Positions 4,592 through 7,122 of a stretch of 7,122 nt of DNA are shown one piece after another. The DNA lies in contig SLIY01000042.1 of the NCBI GenBank assembly GCA_007135385.1, positions 1 through 7,122 of the forward strand. Reading direction: 5' to 3'. Within the stretch, counting starts at the first letter, position 1; each line of letters starts with the position of its first letter. The position numbers and the translations under genes are program-made. A model generated the notes under the pieces. The model saw only the letters and a program-made list of their open reading frames with translations. It was not told where the DNA came from and did no database searches. Origin of the DNA: Leptolyngbyaceae cyanobacterium CSSed165cm_216. GTDB lineage: Bacteria > Cyanobacteriota > Cyanobacteriia > Phormidesmidales > Phormidesmidaceae.

Positions 4592-7122
4592 TTATGGCCG
4601 ATCGTTGGGTACTAGCAATAACCCTTGACCGTCCTTTAGCTCAAAATTGTGTAGGGCTTTTTTGCCGGTTAGCTTCAGCCCTGGGCTGGCCAACGCCACC
4701 TGCCACTGGTCAATATCCAACTGTAGCCAGTCGCCGGGGCTGACGGTCATCGGGTCGCCGCCCATGTGGGCCAACATCACCACCTCTTGGGGGAGGGCAT
4801 CACTAGGGGGGTGGGGCTGACTGCGGTAGCCATAGAAAATGGTACGCTCGTCGTCGCTGATCCGGTTGAAGCGATCGCGGCCAGTTAGATTTTCCCGCAG
4901 CCAGGGTCGTTGGCGACGAAACTGGCGCAGGGCCAGTCCAAAATTGCAGGTGTCTGGGTTAGCGGCATCGAAATAGTGGCCGACATTGCAAATATCATGG
5001 CCATCTTCCATGAAGGCCATGGCAAACTGTTTCAGCTTGGGGACATCTAGGGTGGCCAAGAACCGAGGCAGGCTCGGCTGGTTTAGTTCCTCCAGGGCAG
5101 GCACTTCACAAATACCTTTGTCAGCCTTGTCTCCCAGACAGTGCTGACAGATCTGGGCCACCTCTTCCAGGTTGTAGTCGGTTTCTACCATAGCGTCCCG
5201 CAGCGCCCGGGCAAAGCCCTTAAGCTGATCGAGGGTTTCAAACCCTAGGGCTTTCAGCTGGGGGAAGGCCTGGGGTTGCTGGTAGAGATCGGGCTCGATC
5301 TGCCAATCTAAGAAGCCCACCTCCTCAGACACCACTTTCACGCCGTAGCGGTCGTCCGTATTGCGGAAAAAGCCCCAGGGGGTTTCCAGGCTGGCATTTA
5401 GAAAGTCCATGGGCAGGCCTGGGCTAAAGCCATGCACCCAAAGCAGGGTGGCCGGATTGTTGTAGGCCCGGTTGAGAACTCTGGGCAGGGTGTCTCCCAA
5501 ATTCCAGTTGATGTCGGCATCCAGGTCGATTTGGTTGCCCCGGCGCACGGTGTCGTGGTTACCACAGCCGGTAATCCAATGATCCCCCTGAAAGATCACC
5601 TCACATACCCGCCGCCACTTACGGTCCCAAAATCCCTTCAGGGTGGGGGTGTTGTGGGCAAACACCAAGGGTCCCCACTGAAAGGCACCCGGCTTGGCTT
5701 CCACCAGTTCCAGATAGGTGGATTTTTCTTCCCAACCCGGTTCGGGCCAGGGGCGACCGTCTTCAAAAATGGTGAACATCAGCCGCCGGTAGCCGTAGAT
5801 CTCCTGGATCACGTCGCTCATGGCCAACAGGTAGACATCGTCTTGTTCTACCCGGCCACTGAGGGGGTTGAAAAAGCGAAAATCTTGGCCACCATCTACC
5901 CGGATGCCATCGGCCCCGGTATTCAGCTTACGCCGCTGCATTTCTAGCAAAATCGCCCGCACCTGGGGCAGTTGGTGGTTCAAGTCCTGACCGTACATGT
6001 TAGGGCCTTTGAAAAACTGCTGCCCTAGAAGTTCCAGGCCCTGGTTGTCGGCGTGGCCGTATACCAGGTCGTAGATCAGGTGAATCGGCCCCTGGGAAAA
6101 GTTGTGCAGGGTGGCGATAAAGTCCACCACCTCATCCGGGCGCAGGCTGCCTAGCACCGCTGGGTTCGTGGCCGCCGACCCCAAAATGGGTACGTCATAG
6201 CCCCAGTTTTGGGTATTGGGCTTGCGTAGGGTGACGGTGAAGGGGGTATTTTCATCCCCATCCCCTTCGACGATGGCGAAGAACTCGTGTTCGATATTGG
6301 TGTCTTCTCGCCGATATTCGATGGTGGGTTCCACCGGCAGCAACTGGACGGCATCGTAGCCGCTGTAGGCGGCCTCGGCAGCGGTTAGCGCTTCCCCAGC
6401 GGCCAGCTTGTCTGAGATCTGTTTGAAAAGCTTGGTTAGCCCCTCCAGGGTGCCCTCGGGGGACGCAGTTTTGGGATGAATTTGCAGGATGTTGGTGGGG
6501 GTGGGCACCCGGGGAATGTCTACTTCCACCCGGCCCTTGGGGGCGGCGGTGCGACGAAAGTAGCTGAGATCGGCCCGCCGCTGCTGTAAGCGGCGCATGT
6601 CATAGACCTCGGCGGGGGCAAAGACCCCATAGGGCAAGGAATAGGCCAGGGGGTCGCGGATGGAGTGCAGGCGACCTTCGGCATCCACATAGCGTAACCA
6701 GTAAAAGCTACCGGCGCGATCGCGGCTCCCCGGTTTTACCCCAGCCACAACGGCCCAGACAAATTCCCCCTGGGGCATGACCGGAATGCGATCGCGCTGA
6801 AAAGACACCGTCTGCTGCGGCTGGCTGAAATTAATCGGCTGTAGGGGCGTCAAAATTTCCAGTTCCAGCGTCCGCTCCGACTGAATCACGTCGGCCATTA
6901 GCTCTGGGGTCCAAAAGCCAAACTCGGTGAGGCCATCCCGCCGATAGTGGACCCCTAGACGGCGGGCCAGACGTTGGCCTCGATGAAAATAGGTGTCGTC
7001 TGATTGGGCCACCCCATGGGCCCAGTTGACCACGGTCTGGGTTTCATCTTCAACCAGATAAACCAGTGGCTGGTACTGGGGTTTGGCAACGGGTGCAGAG
7101 GAGGGTTTGGGGGAATCTTTAA
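4592..7122 (-). CDS. gghA: Glucosylglycerol hydrolase, GH13-like glycosidase (5' end beyond window)
   Basis: Predicted cytosolic hydrolase releasing glucose and glycerol from the osmolyte glucosylglycerol, as known for the Slr1670 family of Synechocystis. Residues are numbered from the GTG at 7033. The four alpha-amylase-type regions are visible: YDLVYGHADN (321-330); GIRVDGGQD (376-384), likely nucleophile Asp380; TIFEDGRPW (421-429), likely acid/base Glu424; and GCGNHDTVRRG (489-499), with Asp494. Motifs such as NWGYDVPILGSAATNPAVLG (276-295) and NTDDRYGVKVVSEE (558-571) fit this family, as does a length above 800 residues. The frame stays open from 7033 to the window edge with no ATG, GTG or TTG start and no stop. 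The GTG at 7033 has no good ribosome binding site, so it is probably internal and the real start lies to the right of 7122. At least 842 residues are visible, the first 20 or so rich in Pro, Ser, Ala and Lys. The GH13 assignment is strong; substrate specificity is by family resemblance. Confidence 0.85.
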   Translation of the reverse strand, partial: KDSPKPSSAPVAKPQYQPLVYLVEDETQTVVNWAHGVAQSDDTYFHRGQRLARRLGVHYRRDGLTEFGFWTPELMADVIQSERTLELEILTPLQPINFSQPQQTVSFQRDRIPVMPQGEFVWAVVAGVKPGSRDRAGSFYWLRYVDAEGRLHSIRDPLAYSLPYGVFAPAEVYDMRRLQQRRADLSYFRRTAAPKGRVEVDIPRVPTPTNILQIHPKTASPEGTLEGLTKLFKQISDKLAAGEALTAAEAAYSGYDAVQLLPVEPTIEYRREDTNIEHEFFAIVEGDGDENTPFTVTLRKPNTQNWGYDVPILGSAATNPAVLGSLRPDEVVDFIATLHNFSQGPIHLIYDLVYGHADNQGLELLGQQFFKGPNMYGQDLNHQLPQVRAILLEMQRRKLNTGADGIRVDGGQDFRFFNPLSGRVEQDDVYLLAMSDVIQEIYGYRRLMFTIFEDGRPWPEPGWEEKSTYLELVEAKPGAFQWGPLVFAHNTPTLKGFWDRKWRRVCEVIFQGDHWITGCGNHDTVRRGNQIDLDADINWNLGDTLPRVLNRAYNNPATLLWVHGFSPGLPMDFLNASLETPWGFFRNTDDRYGVKVVSEEVGFLDWQIEPDLYQQPQAFPQLKALGFETLDQLKGFARALRDAMVETDYNLEEVAQICQHCLGDKADKGICEVPALEELNQPSLPRFLATLDVPKLKQFAMAFMEDGHDICNVGHYFDAANPDTCNFGLALRQFRRQRPWLRENLTGRDRFNRISDDERTIFYGYRSQPHPPSDALPQEVVMLAHMGGDPMTVSPGDWLQLDIDQWQVALASPGLKLTGKKALHNFELKDGQGLLLVPNDRP
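6716..6795. repeat. Pair of HIP1 octamers (GCGATCGC), two of six in the window
   Basis: Exact GCGATCGC palindromes occur at 6716-6723 and 6788-6795 inside the glycosidase gene. Further copies are at 1304-1311, 1544-1551, 3780-3787 and 4871-4878. This highly iterated palindrome is a known hallmark of many cyanobacterial genomes. All six copies sit within coding regions and appear to be genome-wide signature rather than locus-specific elements. Confidence 0.9.

Noticed and set aside
5432..5947. 171-codon open frame on the + strand opposite the glycosidase gene
   Set aside because: It lies entirely antisense to well-conserved GH13 coding sequence, shows no recognisable motif, and has the composition expected from reading a GC-rich gene backwards.

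Overview
The window looks like ordinary chromosomal DNA from a cyanobacterium with moderate-to-high GC. Three things support this: six copies of the HIP1 octamer GCGATCGC in about 7.1 kb, a short Ycf41-like single-stranded DNA-binding protein, and a glucosylglycerol hydrolase-type glycosidase. I saw no tRNA, rRNA, CRISPR array, insertion sequence or integrase. The species cannot be fixed from this sequence.

Layout. Positions 3-2534 (+) encode an 843-residue fusion protein: a sugar-1-phosphate nucleotidylyltransferase, a left-handed beta-helix, and a phosphomannomutase-like module. It is best called a mannose-1-phosphate guanylyltransferase. Its stop codon overlaps the start codon of a small SSB/Ycf41-like OB-fold gene (2531-2986, +), so the two are probably co-transcribed and translationally coupled. 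A gap of about 145 bp follows, with nested inverted repeats and a hairpin followed by eight T's that looks like an intrinsic terminator. Next comes a conserved-looking membrane protein of unknown function (3132-4526, +). A 65-bp convergent gap separates it from a large glycoside hydrolase on the minus strand (4592 to beyond the right edge). That protein has the four GH13 signature regions and matches the cyanobacterial glucosylglycerol hydrolase family (GghA, Slr1670 type). Its reading frame is still open at position 7122, so its N-terminus lies outside the window.

How the genes may fit together. The first gene would supply GDP-mannose for extracellular or cell-envelope glycans. The last gene would break down the compatible solute glucosylglycerol after salt stress. 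Both belong to carbohydrate metabolism, but they are convergent and not in one operon, so no shared pathway is shown. The SSB-like protein and the membrane protein have no evident functional link to them.

Most worth a second look: the phosphomannomutase-like half of the first protein appears to have lost all of its canonical catalytic loops; a sugar-nucleotide gene is coupled to an SSB gene; the leader of the membrane protein gene contains terminator-like structure; and that membrane protein has a faint voltage-sensor-like segment. I found no clear evidence of a wholly new multi-gene system.
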